64,000 nt of DNA from an uncultured Pseudomonadota bacterium (GTDB taxonomy: Bacteria > Bdellovibrionota_B > Oligoflexia > Oligoflexales > CAIYRB01). The notes below the pieces were generated by a model. It did not search any database, was not told the origin of the DNA, and saw only the letters and a list, made by a program, of their open reading frames with translations. The stretch covers positions 1 to 64,000 of the forward strand of contig CAIYRB010000102.1 in assembly GCA_903928445.1 (NCBI GenBank), read 5' to 3'. Position 1 is the first letter of the stretch; each line of letters opens with the position of its first letter. The position numbers and the translations under genes were made by a program. Shown here in pieces: positions 20,249 through 28,947 of the stretch.

Positions 20249-21040
20249 CTAGCGGCCCTTAAACGTCGGTGTTTCTTTGACGGCAAAGCTTTTGATCGCC
20301 CCCATAAAATCCTCGGTGCCAAACAACTGGCTTTGCGCCCATCCCTCAAGCATAAAGCCACGCTCGTTGTCGGCCAGGCCGTCGATGACCCTCTTGGCCA
20401 TGCCCACGGCGAGTGGTGCGGCGCGGCTGATCTCTGCCGCCAAGGCTTCAGCGGCGGGCAAAAGGTCGGCGCTGGCGACGACTTTATTCAAAAGACCGTA
20501 ACGCTCCGCCGTCGCCGCATCGACAGATCGTCCGGTAAAGATCAGCTCTTTAGCCCGTGCTGGACCGATCAAGCGTGTCAACCTGGTCGTGCCGCCGACG
20601 TCTGGGATCAGTCCGAGCAGGGTTTCGGGTAGGCCAAGCTTGACGTCTTCGGTGCCGATGCGCAGGTCGCAGGCCAATGCCAGCTCAAGCGCCATGCCTA
20701 AACAGAATCCATGTAATAAGGCGATGGTGGGAATCTCCAGCCGCTCCAGTCGATTAACGATCTGCTGAATGTCAGCGGTGATCATGCGCCCGCGCGCAAT
20801 CCAGTGCTCGCCGTAGATATCCTTGAGTTCCATAAACGAGGTGACGTCGATACCGGCAGAGAATCCTTTGCCTTCGCCGCGGATCAGCACGCAGCGTATG
20901 CCGCTAGCCCGGGTTGCCGCCATGACGGCTTGATCGAACTCCTTGCACAAGGCGTTGGACAGGGCATTGCGCTTGTCCGGACGATTCAAGATGATCTCGA
21001 AAATGGCGCCCCTGGTTCGCGTCAAAATACCTTCGCTCAT
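20249..21040 (-). CDS. Enoyl-CoA hydratase
   Basis: RGEGKGFSAGIDVTSFM, ALLHGFCLGMALELALACDLRIGTEDVKLGLPETLLGLIPDVGGTTRL; likely ATG at 21040; ORF track extends to 21172. Confidence 0.92.
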   Translation of the reverse strand: MSEGILTRTRGAIFEIILNRPDKRNALSNALCKEFDQAVMAATRASGIRCVLIRGEGKGFSAGIDVTSFMELKDIYGEHWIARGRMITADIQQIVNRLERLEIPTIALLHGFCLGMALELALACDLRIGTEDVKLGLPETLLGLIPDVGGTTRLTRLIGPARAKELIFTGRSVDAATAERYGLLNKVVASADLLPAAEALAAEISRAAPLAVGMAKRVIDGLADNERGFMLEGWAQSQLFGTEDFMGAIKSFAVKETPTFKGR

Positions 21041-21226
21041 CGCTGACCTCCATGTGTATGCCGCGAGAGTAGCGCCATGCACCCGGAATGACAAGGAAAG
21101 GCTCCGTTGCCAGGGGGTGCTTGGTAAACCGGTGTTTTTTCGCGTGCAAAGACCCGCTTGGACCACTAACATGCGCCAGCCGCGCCCTACAGCGCCCCGC
21201 CTTAAGCTTACAGGTAGTCTGCTCCT

Positions 21227-21895
21227 ATGAAAAAATCGACCCTCCTCGCCGAAGCCCTGAGTCCTGAAGGCGAGAAGTTTAGCCTGTTCGAGCGCGACGG
21301 CGAGTACACTATCCGGGTCGGTGGCCTGGATCTCATGTCAACCCGGCAGCATGCGTCCGAGGAGAAGCTCGCTCAGCTGGCTTGCGCGCACATTGCGCAG
21401 TCGCCTCAGGCCCGCGTCTTGATCGGCGGTCTGGGTTTTGGCTTCACGCTCAAGGCTGCCCTTGCGGCCCTTGCGCCTACGGCCACCGTGGTCGTTGCCG
21501 AGCTGATGCCAGCCATCGTCGAATGGAACCGTCACCCGGACTATCAACTGGCCGCCGCGGCGCTGAATGACCCTCGTGTTGCCGTTGTCCTCGGTGATGT
21601 CGGTGAGTTGATCAAGCGTCATCCCGGCAGCTTCGACGCCATCATTCTCGACGTCGACAACGGTCCGGAAGCGCTAAGTGCTGCCGTCAACGCCTCGCTC
21701 TATCACCGCAGCGGCTTGCTGCATACTAAGGCCGCGCTGCGTCCAGGCGGCTGTGTTGGTTACTGGTCGGCGGCACCGGACAAGGGTTTTGCTAAGCTTC
21801 TTGAGCGCGTTGGCTACCGCGTCGAAGTACAAAGCGCTCGGGCCCACGGCAGTTCGGGTAGTTGGCATACCTTGTTTATGGGTTGGCGCCTTTAG
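21227..21895 (+). CDS. Spermidine synthase-like class I methyltransferase
   Basis: VLIGGLGFGFTLKAAL, VVAELMPAIVEWNR, DAIILDVDNGPEAL. Confidence 0.82.
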   Translation: MKKSTLLAEALSPEGEKFSLFERDGEYTIRVGGLDLMSTRQHASEEKLAQLACAHIAQSPQARVLIGGLGFGFTLKAALAALAPTATVVVAELMPAIVEWNRHPDYQLAAAALNDPRVAVVLGDVGELIKRHPGSFDAIILDVDNGPEALSAAVNASLYHRSGLLHTKAALRPGGCVGYWSAAPDKGFAKLLERVGYRVEVQSARAHGSSGSWHTLFMGWRL

Positions 21896-21905
21896 AGCGG
21901 TTGGA

Positions 21906-22685
21906 TCACTGCAGCGGTATTGGTTTCACGCCGGTCGAAATATCATAGTGATATTGGATTAGGTGCTCCAGATCATGGTTGTAGTCGGTGTCTTTGACCA
22001 AGTCACTTAGGGCCGAAAGGGTCTTGAGTGGCAGGTCATGGCTGATGAAGTTGACGACAAAATCTGGAATGTTACCGCCGGGGTCTAGGACTACAGAGAA
22101 ATCAACCTCGGTCCGTTCATTGCCGCCACCTAGCGGCGTCATGGCCAACTTCGAACGCATCAGCGGCAGCCGTACCATACTCTTGACCGGAGGGTATTTG
22201 GCGTGGTCGGTCGTCTGAGTTTCAACGGTCAAACCAGCAGGGATTGACGGTGTCGCCGGGGTGACGACGACATGCGACTTGATGACGTAGTCGCGGTTGT
22301 GCAGGGGCCACGGTGATTTATTGATGGCATAGAAGACGCTGTACTGCGAGCTGAACGGCGCTTTCAAATCTTTGACGTTGTAGTTTCGATCGACCAATTC
22401 GCCGTGAATACAGCCTTCAAGCCAGCGCGGCATTTTGCTTGGCTCGGAAATGATCGAGATGATCTTCGCCATGCTGGCTTTGACCTCGCCGACGCCGCGG
22501 AATTCATAGAGCGACGTCCCAGGGACATCGCGTCGGTAGATCCGCACGCCGCCTTCTTCGCCCAGCGGTGACCACTCTGCTTGGGCCGCCGCCAGACCGT
22601 GACTAGGCGTAAACATGGTCGAACTTATCGTCAGTATGGTCGAGGCGACCACTAAGGCTAAGAGTGGCCTGAATCCGGAACCCAT
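21906..22685 (-). CDS. START-domain protein, secreted
   Basis: Signal peptide; GVRIYRRDVPGTSLYEFRGVGEVKASM, WPLHNRDYVIKSHV. Confidence 0.75.
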   Translation of the reverse strand: MGSGFRPLLALVVASTILTISSTMFTPSHGLAAAQAEWSPLGEEGGVRIYRRDVPGTSLYEFRGVGEVKASMAKIISIISEPSKMPRWLEGCIHGELVDRNYNVKDLKAPFSSQYSVFYAINKSPWPLHNRDYVIKSHVVVTPATPSIPAGLTVETQTTDHAKYPPVKSMVRLPLMRSKLAMTPLGGGNERTEVDFSVVLDPGGNIPDFVVNFISHDLPLKTLSALSDLVKDTDYNHDLEHLIQYHYDISTGVKPIPLQ

Positions 22686-22857
22686 GCCCAGTCTCCTTCT
22701 CTAGGGATAATCCCATTCTACCGCCCCCCGGCGTCCGAGGCTCTTCGGCATTTAAACCGCAATACTTTAGGCCTAATTGCCTCTTGTGTGGCATTTGACT
22801 ACCTCGCCTCGAGGCGCGCTAATACGCGAAGATCGTGGCATCTTTGGACCTATGGCA

Positions 22858-25800
22858 TTATTTTTTACCGCGGAACTGAAACTGATTATGACACGTTTCG
22901 CACTGGCTGAAGCCAGCTTGTTTGTGATTAGGGAAGCTGACCAGCAGCGAGTCCTCAAGGTGGCAACTGACGCACTCAGCACTCTTGCCCTGGTAGACCC
23001 CGTGTGCATGACATTCGCCGCATTCAAGCAGGCGGTGGGCACCGCGCAGCGGGAAGTCCGTCATGGCATGTTGAAACTTTGGTGCGCTCCAGAATTGCTG
23101 GATATGACAGCTCTTGCAGTCGGGTTGCGAGCCGAGGTGGACGTCGTCCTTTTGGTGGCAGAGCTTGCAGTCGTCACCGGTGCCGCTGAGTTGGCGATTG
23201 TCGGTATGGCACTGATTGCAGTCGAGCAGCCTATGCACGCCAGTCAGAATGAAGTCCTTGTGGAATCCAGCCGTCGCCCCCCATCCGGCATCGGTATGGC
23301 AGGTCGAGCACTTCGGTCCAAACCGTCCAGCATGCGGGTCTTTATGACACAGGGCGCAGTCCTTGGTGAGCAGGCCATCGAAGATAAACTTGCCTTTGGG
23401 GTGATGCGGTGACTGCTTATAGGTCGCCGTTGTCGGCGTATGGCATTCAACGCATTTGACCTCGACGTGCTTGTTTTTGACATCAAAGCGCGCCAGTTTA
23501 TGGTGATTGAAGGTCAGGCCCTTGGCGAAGTTGTTTTGATTATGACAGGTTGTGCAGACCTGGCCAGCCAAGGGCGGGTGGAACTGCTTGACGTGCTCCT
23601 TGGCATGGCAGGCATCGCAGTAGCCGCGACTTTCAAAGGCAAACAGGAACTGGTTCGCTGGCTTTGGCGGCGAGGTGGCGAGCAGCTTGTTGGTTTTGAC
23701 GTGGCACTCGCCGCAGTTGTTTTTGAACTTGGCATGGGCTCCGACAATCTGGAATTTGGTCTGGCTATGATCAAACGGCGATCTTTGGCCGAAGGTCTTT
23801 TGGTTGTGGCAGCTGAGGCACGGCTTTTTCGCAAACTGTTCGTCAAATTGACCGATGTGGACGTTTTTATGGCAAGAAAGGCAGAATCCTCCGGCGCTGC
23901 CGTCCACTCCCGGTGCGTCGAAGCGAAACTTCGCCGCCGGCCGTGGTGGCGTCGTCTCTAGCATCTGGTGGGTCTTGACGTGGCACTTGGCGCAATTGGT
24001 TTTGATATCGGCATGGGCCTCGACGAGTTTAAACCGCGTTTTATCGTGATCAAAGCCGCTCAGGTCCTTAAAGCTTTTGACATTGTGGCATTGCAGGCAG
24101 TTATCGCTGGCCGAAGCGGGGCTGAACTGCTCTTTGTGGATGTTCTTGTGGCAATCAACGCAGAATCCGCTTTGCGGATGCTCGAAGATAAACTTGCCTG
24201 CCGGCTTTGGTGGTTTGATCGGTAACATCGAGGCGCTTGGCTTGTGGCACTTGACGCAATCCGTTGCCAGCTTTTCATGGGCGCCGGTGATCTTGAAGCG
24301 GGACTCGTTGTGATTATAGCGCAGGTTGGCGAAGGCGACGGTGTCATGGCATGTGGCGCATGAGGCTGCCACGAGTTTAGGCTCAAATTGATTGGAGTGT
24401 ACCGTGACGTGACAACTGACGCAGAATTGCTTGTCGGCATTAGCAAACTTATAGACGGACTTGCCATTTTTAAGGTGACAGCTGGCACAGCTGATCTTGT
24501 TGTGGTCGCCGGTCAGGGGAAAGCGCGTCTGGGTGCTATGGTTAAAGCCGCTGCCGTTTAAGTTGACGGATTTCCAACCCTGCGTCGTGTGGCAGGTGCT
24601 GCATTTATTCTTGCGAAAGACCTCCGCGGATTCCTTCAGGTGCGGACTAGCATGGCAGGTCTCACAGGTTTTGCCGGCAAGCTCAGGGAATTCATACTTG
24701 CGGGCGGTATCCGGTGCTTTTTGGCCTTTGACCAGTGGCACATGGCAGCCAAAGCATTTGACCCCGATGTGTTTGCCATCGATGGGGTAGTTGGTCGACG
24801 TGTTGTGGTTGAAGTGCAAATCTGCCTTCCAGCCTGCCTCGGTATGGCAGGTTTTACATTGCGCCAGGACGCCCAGCTTTGGCGAGGTCTCGCCGCGAAA
24901 CCCATGGAAGTCCTTATGACAGGAGGCGCAGTCGCTTTTTAAGCCGGTAAAATTGGCGTGTTTTAGGTCGGTCTTGGCGCCTTTGGGCGGCTTGTGGCAG
25001 TCGACACAGGCCGTGGTTTGATGCTTGCCAAGCAAGCTAAAGCCGGTGATTTGGTGGTCAAAATGAGTGATCTTCCAGGTCTCTTGACCTTGGCTGTGGC
25101 ATTGCAGGCAGTTGCCGCCCTGAAATTTGCCCTGCAGATGATCTTTGTGAAAGTCGACGTGACAAGTCAGGCATTGCTGCTTGGGCAGTTCGGGGAATTT
25201 ATACTTGGCCGAGGCTTTGCCCTTAGGCAAATGGCAGGTGGCGCATTTGATCTTGGCATGGTCGCCGATGAGCGCATAGCCAGTCGCTTTTTTATGGTCG
25301 AACTCGGCACCTTTCCAGGTCGCATCGGAATGGCAAGCGCTGCACTCCTTGGCCGCCCACTGTGGCGGAAAAGCGTGGATGTCATCCTTGCGGTGGCAGC
25401 CATTACAGGTCTGGGTCTTGCCAAAGAAGCGGGTGTCACTGGACCGCGACATGGTGGCGCCGCGCTTTTCGGTGTGGCACTTGACGCATTTGATCTTGGC
25501 GTGAGCACCATGCAGGATGAAGCCGGTTTTGCTATGGTCAAACGTCTTACTGCTGACGACCGTGCTATTTAGGTCGCGGCCCTTGTGATCACTATGGCAG
25601 CCGATACAAGCTTGTTTGGTCATGGCGTGAAAGCTTTTTCTTTTGCGAATCGACTGCTGGATATCGCTATGGCAAGTCAGGCATTTGGCATCTGGGACGC
25701 CTTTGCCCGCATCATGACACTTAAGGCATGCGCCGTGTTCCAGCGAACGGTGGGCGAACATCAGTGGTCCTGGTGCCAGTAGCTTGTTAAAGACCCCTTC

Positions 25801-25914
25801 ACTGGAGTCACCCTCTTTGGCGCTCTCACTACCCAGGTCTTTGGCTGGGTCAGCCAAGGCAGGTGCGCCCCAGCAGCTCAGCATGATGCAGCATGCGGTC
25901 AGAAGTCGCAGCAC
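22858..25914 (-). CDS. Giant multiheme c-type cytochrome with 36 CxxCH motifs
   Basis: 36 CxxCH motifs counted in the 1018-aa translation; signal peptide ending ...GAPALA; about 11-12 repeats of F(D/N)H..T.F.L.G.H....CxxCH. Confidence 0.95.
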   Translation of the reverse strand: MLRLLTACCIMLSCWGAPALADPAKDLGSESAKEGDSSEGVFNKLLAPGPLMFAHRSLEHGACLKCHDAGKGVPDAKCLTCHSDIQQSIRKRKSFHAMTKQACIGCHSDHKGRDLNSTVVSSKTFDHSKTGFILHGAHAKIKCVKCHTEKRGATMSRSSDTRFFGKTQTCNGCHRKDDIHAFPPQWAAKECSACHSDATWKGAEFDHKKATGYALIGDHAKIKCATCHLPKGKASAKYKFPELPKQQCLTCHVDFHKDHLQGKFQGGNCLQCHSQGQETWKITHFDHQITGFSLLGKHQTTACVDCHKPPKGAKTDLKHANFTGLKSDCASCHKDFHGFRGETSPKLGVLAQCKTCHTEAGWKADLHFNHNTSTNYPIDGKHIGVKCFGCHVPLVKGQKAPDTARKYEFPELAGKTCETCHASPHLKESAEVFRKNKCSTCHTTQGWKSVNLNGSGFNHSTQTRFPLTGDHNKISCASCHLKNGKSVYKFANADKQFCVSCHVTVHSNQFEPKLVAASCATCHDTVAFANLRYNHNESRFKITGAHEKLATDCVKCHKPSASMLPIKPPKPAGKFIFEHPQSGFCVDCHKNIHKEQFSPASASDNCLQCHNVKSFKDLSGFDHDKTRFKLVEAHADIKTNCAKCHVKTHQMLETTPPRPAAKFRFDAPGVDGSAGGFCLSCHKNVHIGQFDEQFAKKPCLSCHNQKTFGQRSPFDHSQTKFQIVGAHAKFKNNCGECHVKTNKLLATSPPKPANQFLFAFESRGYCDACHAKEHVKQFHPPLAGQVCTTCHNQNNFAKGLTFNHHKLARFDVKNKHVEVKCVECHTPTTATYKQSPHHPKGKFIFDGLLTKDCALCHKDPHAGRFGPKCSTCHTDAGWGATAGFHKDFILTGVHRLLDCNQCHTDNRQLSGTGDDCKLCHQKDDVHLGSQPDCKSCHIQQFWSAPKFQHAMTDFPLRGAHRLLECGECHAHGVYQGKSAECVSCHLEDSLLVSFPNHKQAGFSQCETCHNQFQFRGKK

Positions 25915-27368
25915 TAGAGGCGCTCCAGTCGCGGGGCACGCTCGCGGGTTGGGGTTAGCTGGCGGCTGCCGAAGCGGTAGCCTAGGGTCATCAAGGCGCT
26001 GGTGAGCAGAGCTTTTTCGTCCTTGGCGAGCTCGAAGGTCAGTGAGCCGACCAAGCGCGTGCTCAACATGGTCGTCAGGCTCAGGTCAAAGATCAGTGGA
26101 TGCAGGGTTTCGCCGTTGTCGCGGTGTTCGATCATGGCCAGTTGCGTGAAATCGACGTCAACCTTGGCGGTGAAATAACTGGCGCCAAAGCGGGCGATGA
26201 GGTCGTGGCTGTTAAAGCTTTTACGGTAGCCGGCCCCGGCAAAGGCGGCGAAGCGGCCCTTTTGCAGATTGGTTGCGACGAGTTTGGCGTTGACGCTCGC
26301 GGCATTTTTTTGATCGCTGCCGCGCACGCCGATGCTCGAGACGCCCTCTAGCATCAGTCCTTTGTCCAACTTGAAGCGGGCATCAGCGCGGCCCTCCGTG
26401 TAAGCGCTAGCTGGGAGAATGTCGCGCAGATCGCGCTGTCTTTTATACTCGGTCGCGTCGATGCGCAGAGCCGCCAGCGTGCCAGAGAAGCGGGCGGTCC
26501 ATTGGTGATAGGCCGAAGCCCAAAGATTGCGCAGATGGACGCTTGGCTCCACATCGACGTGGGACAGGTAGGTAAAGCGCGTTTGTTCACTCGGCTGATG
26601 CACGATATTGCTGTACCAAAACAGGTAGTTTTTTAACGGCAGTGCACTATCCGCTGTTTCTGACTGCTGGGTCGTCGCACCGTCCGGCAGGGGCTGAGCC
26701 CGCTCAATATAGGTGCCGGGAGGCTGCACGGCGCTGACTGGCTGGCGCAGGACTAAAGCGGTGCTGGCATAGGTGCTGCGTTGCCAGTCTGGACCTTGAT
26801 CTTGGTACTGGGCATAGGCGCCAGCTTGGTGGTCTTCTTTAGCCAGTTGCAAGGTTTGTCCATGGCGCTGCTCGGGAAAGAGTCCGGCAAAGGCGCCGAT
26901 CTTGATCTTGGCGCCGGCTTTGATGCCGACGTCGACGCCGTCGTTACCTAGGACCGCGGCATCGGCAATAGGAAAGCGGCCAAGGGCCCAGTAGTAGGAC
27001 CCTTGATCATAGGGGTGTTTGACCGCCAGCTGCCGCAGTTGCGGCTCGTTGGACGGAATTAAACGTAGGCCGTTAGCGTCGAGAGCGCCGGCGAAGTAGT
27101 CGTATTTATCGCGAAGGTCCAAGGTAAACTGGTTCTTGTATGGTCCAATCTTGGCCGCATCAAAGTAAAGGCTGCCAAAGGCCGCCAAGGAATCGTTTTG
27201 ATCCGAGCCGGTGAACGGCGTGCTGTCCTTCTCGTGTGCGGAAAAAACTCCGGCATTGACGTGTCCAGCGTAGTCGATTGCCGCAGCGGGTGCGGCATGG
27301 ACGACCGTCGCAAAAAGGGTCCATAGACATCGTCGTGTCGGCATTGAAAGTGGACGAGCTGAGTGCAT
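25914..27368 (-). CDS. Outer-membrane beta-barrel protein, operon partner of the multiheme cytochrome
   Basis: Signal peptide; alternating aromatic/hydrophobic strands (FTLDLRDKYDYFAGAL, FTRYLSHVDV-like, LMTLGYRFG); 1-nt overlap with the cytochrome gene; no CxxCH. Confidence 0.7.
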   Translation of the reverse strand: MHSARPLSMPTRRCLWTLFATVVHAAPAAAIDYAGHVNAGVFSAHEKDSTPFTGSDQNDSLAAFGSLYFDAAKIGPYKNQFTLDLRDKYDYFAGALDANGLRLIPSNEPQLRQLAVKHPYDQGSYYWALGRFPIADAAVLGNDGVDVGIKAGAKIKIGAFAGLFPEQRHGQTLQLAKEDHQAGAYAQYQDQGPDWQRSTYASTALVLRQPVSAVQPPGTYIERAQPLPDGATTQQSETADSALPLKNYLFWYSNIVHQPSEQTRFTYLSHVDVEPSVHLRNLWASAYHQWTARFSGTLAALRIDATEYKRQRDLRDILPASAYTEGRADARFKLDKGLMLEGVSSIGVRGSDQKNAASVNAKLVATNLQKGRFAAFAGAGYRKSFNSHDLIARFGASYFTAKVDVDFTQLAMIEHRDNGETLHPLIFDLSLTTMLSTRLVGSLTFELAKDEKALLTSALMTLGYRFGSRQLTPTRERAPRLERL

Positions 27369-27395
27369 CGAATTCCAACTGTGAGGGCAACAGCT

Positions 27396-28787
27396 CTAGG
27401 ATTTTTTACGCGCTTCACCAAACTTTTTGTCGATCTTGATGCCTAAGGATTGCAGGAATGCGAACGGCATCTCAGCTCCAGCGAAGATAAAGATGAACTG
27501 ATTGGGCAGACGACTAGCGATGCCGTTCGCCTCAATGGCCAGGAAGTCGGCTTCGATCCGTGTCACAAAGGTATTAAACATGATCGTCACCAGCTTGCGC
27601 GCCGCCATGGACTGTAGGATATCGATATTTTCCTGATTGGCGCGGTTGAAGCCCGGGGTGCGCACCAGAATCGTCACCTTGTTACGAAGCTCCGGCTTGG
27701 CCAGGAATTGCGCGGCCTCGACGGCCGCGTTGCCGCCGCCGATCACGGCTACGTGCATGCGCTGATACTGCTCTGGTTCCAGTAGATTGTAGGTGACCTT
27801 GGCGAGGTCTTCGCCTGGCACATCGAGTTTGCGCGGCGTCCCGCGAACGCCCATGGCGAGGACGACCTTTTTTGCTTTGATCACGCCCTGGGTCGTCTCG
27901 GTGAGGAACAGCTCGCCTTCTTTGCGCAAGCTGATGAAGCGACAACCCTCGCGCACCTTGAGGCCGGTGCGGCGACGAACCATGCTCCAATACGCCAACA
28001 GCTCTTCTTTGGTGACCTTGTTGCGAGGAAATTTCATCGTGCCGACGATCGGCAGCGTTGCCGGCTGTGACATCACGACCTTTTGCCTAGGGAAATTAAA
28101 GATCGTACCGCCGACCGAATTTTGATCGATGCACTTATAAGGACGCTTGGCCGCAATCGCTGCGAGCGCGGCCGATAGCCCGGCGGCGCCAGCGCCGACG
28201 ATGAGGATATCGCAGTCAGCCTTGCTGCCACCTCTGAGATGTTGCACCGCATGCTCGACGGCCATACGGCCTTGCTTGACGGCATTACGGATAAGTCCCA
28301 TGCCACCGAGTTCACCGACGATATAGAGGCCCTTGACGTTGGTTTCAAAATCGCCGGTGATGCGCGGCAAATCCATGCCGCGGGTCTTGGTGCCAAACAC
28401 CAGCGAGATGGCACCAAAGGGGCAAGCGACCTCGCACTGGCCATGGCCGACGCATTTTGTCGGCGCCACCAAGACCGCCTTATGGTCGATCATCTGGAGG
28501 ATCTCGCCCTCAGGGCAAGCTTTGACACAGGCGCCGCAACCAGCACAACGCACTGGGTCGATATAGGGGTGTAGGCTGATCGGCTCGGCCATATCGTTAA
28601 CCACGGCCTGTTTATAGGCGTGTAGCCCTTCGCTATGGACGGCGCGACGGCGGCGAATCCCTACAGCTGCGATCAGCAGCAGTGAACCAATGCCGATGTA
28701 CTCCGCCGACTTGCCGAGGAACACAGATATATGCGACCAATGCAATGGTCTGTCCTCCCCAGTTCGAGTGCTAGCATAGGATTGCAA
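27396..28787 (-). CDS. Membrane-anchored 2x[4Fe-4S] ferredoxin / FAD-NAD(P) oxidoreductase fusion
   Basis: N-terminal TM segment; CAGCGACVKACPEG and CVGHGQCEVACPFG; FAD GAGAAGLSAALAA; NAD(P) VIGGGNAAVEAAQF. Confidence 0.88.
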   Translation of the reverse strand: MQSYASTRTGEDRPLHWSHISVFLGKSAEYIGIGSLLLIAAVGIRRRRAVHSEGLHAYKQAVVNDMAEPISLHPYIDPVRCAGCGACVKACPEGEILQMIDHKAVLVAPTKCVGHGQCEVACPFGAISLVFGTKTRGMDLPRITGDFETNVKGLYIVGELGGMGLIRNAVKQGRMAVEHAVQHLRGGSKADCDILIVGAGAAGLSAALAAIAAKRPYKCIDQNSVGGTIFNFPRQKVVMSQPATLPIVGTMKFPRNKVTKEELLAYWSMVRRRTGLKVREGCRFISLRKEGELFLTETTQGVIKAKKVVLAMGVRGTPRKLDVPGEDLAKVTYNLLEPEQYQRMHVAVIGGGNAAVEAAQFLAKPELRNKVTILVRTPGFNRANQENIDILQSMAARKLVTIMFNTFVTRIEADFLAIEANGIASRLPNQFIFIFAGAEMPFAFLQSLGIKIDKKFGEARKKS

Positions 28788-28947
28788 CCAGGCGTTGGTC
28801 GCAATGCTGAGGTCTAGCCTTGGCTGCTCAGATACGTAAAAAGAATGGTAAACTTACCGAAGTATACAGGAAGTTTAACGCGGCTGCCATGATTTGACGG
28901 AAGCGAAACGGCTCGACATCGCCGCAGGCGGCTTTGCGGGTCTTGGT

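Noticed and set aside
22805-22816. CGCCTCGAGGCG perfect palindrome downstream of the cytochrome gene
   Set aside because: Only 12 bp with no T-run; too short to claim function
22777-25782. Many plus-strand ORFs antisense to the multiheme cytochrome (e.g. 23440-23961, 24994-25572)
   Set aside because: Repetitive Cys/His/Lys codons read in antisense give long Ala/Val/Leu-rich shadows; no RBS or family motifs
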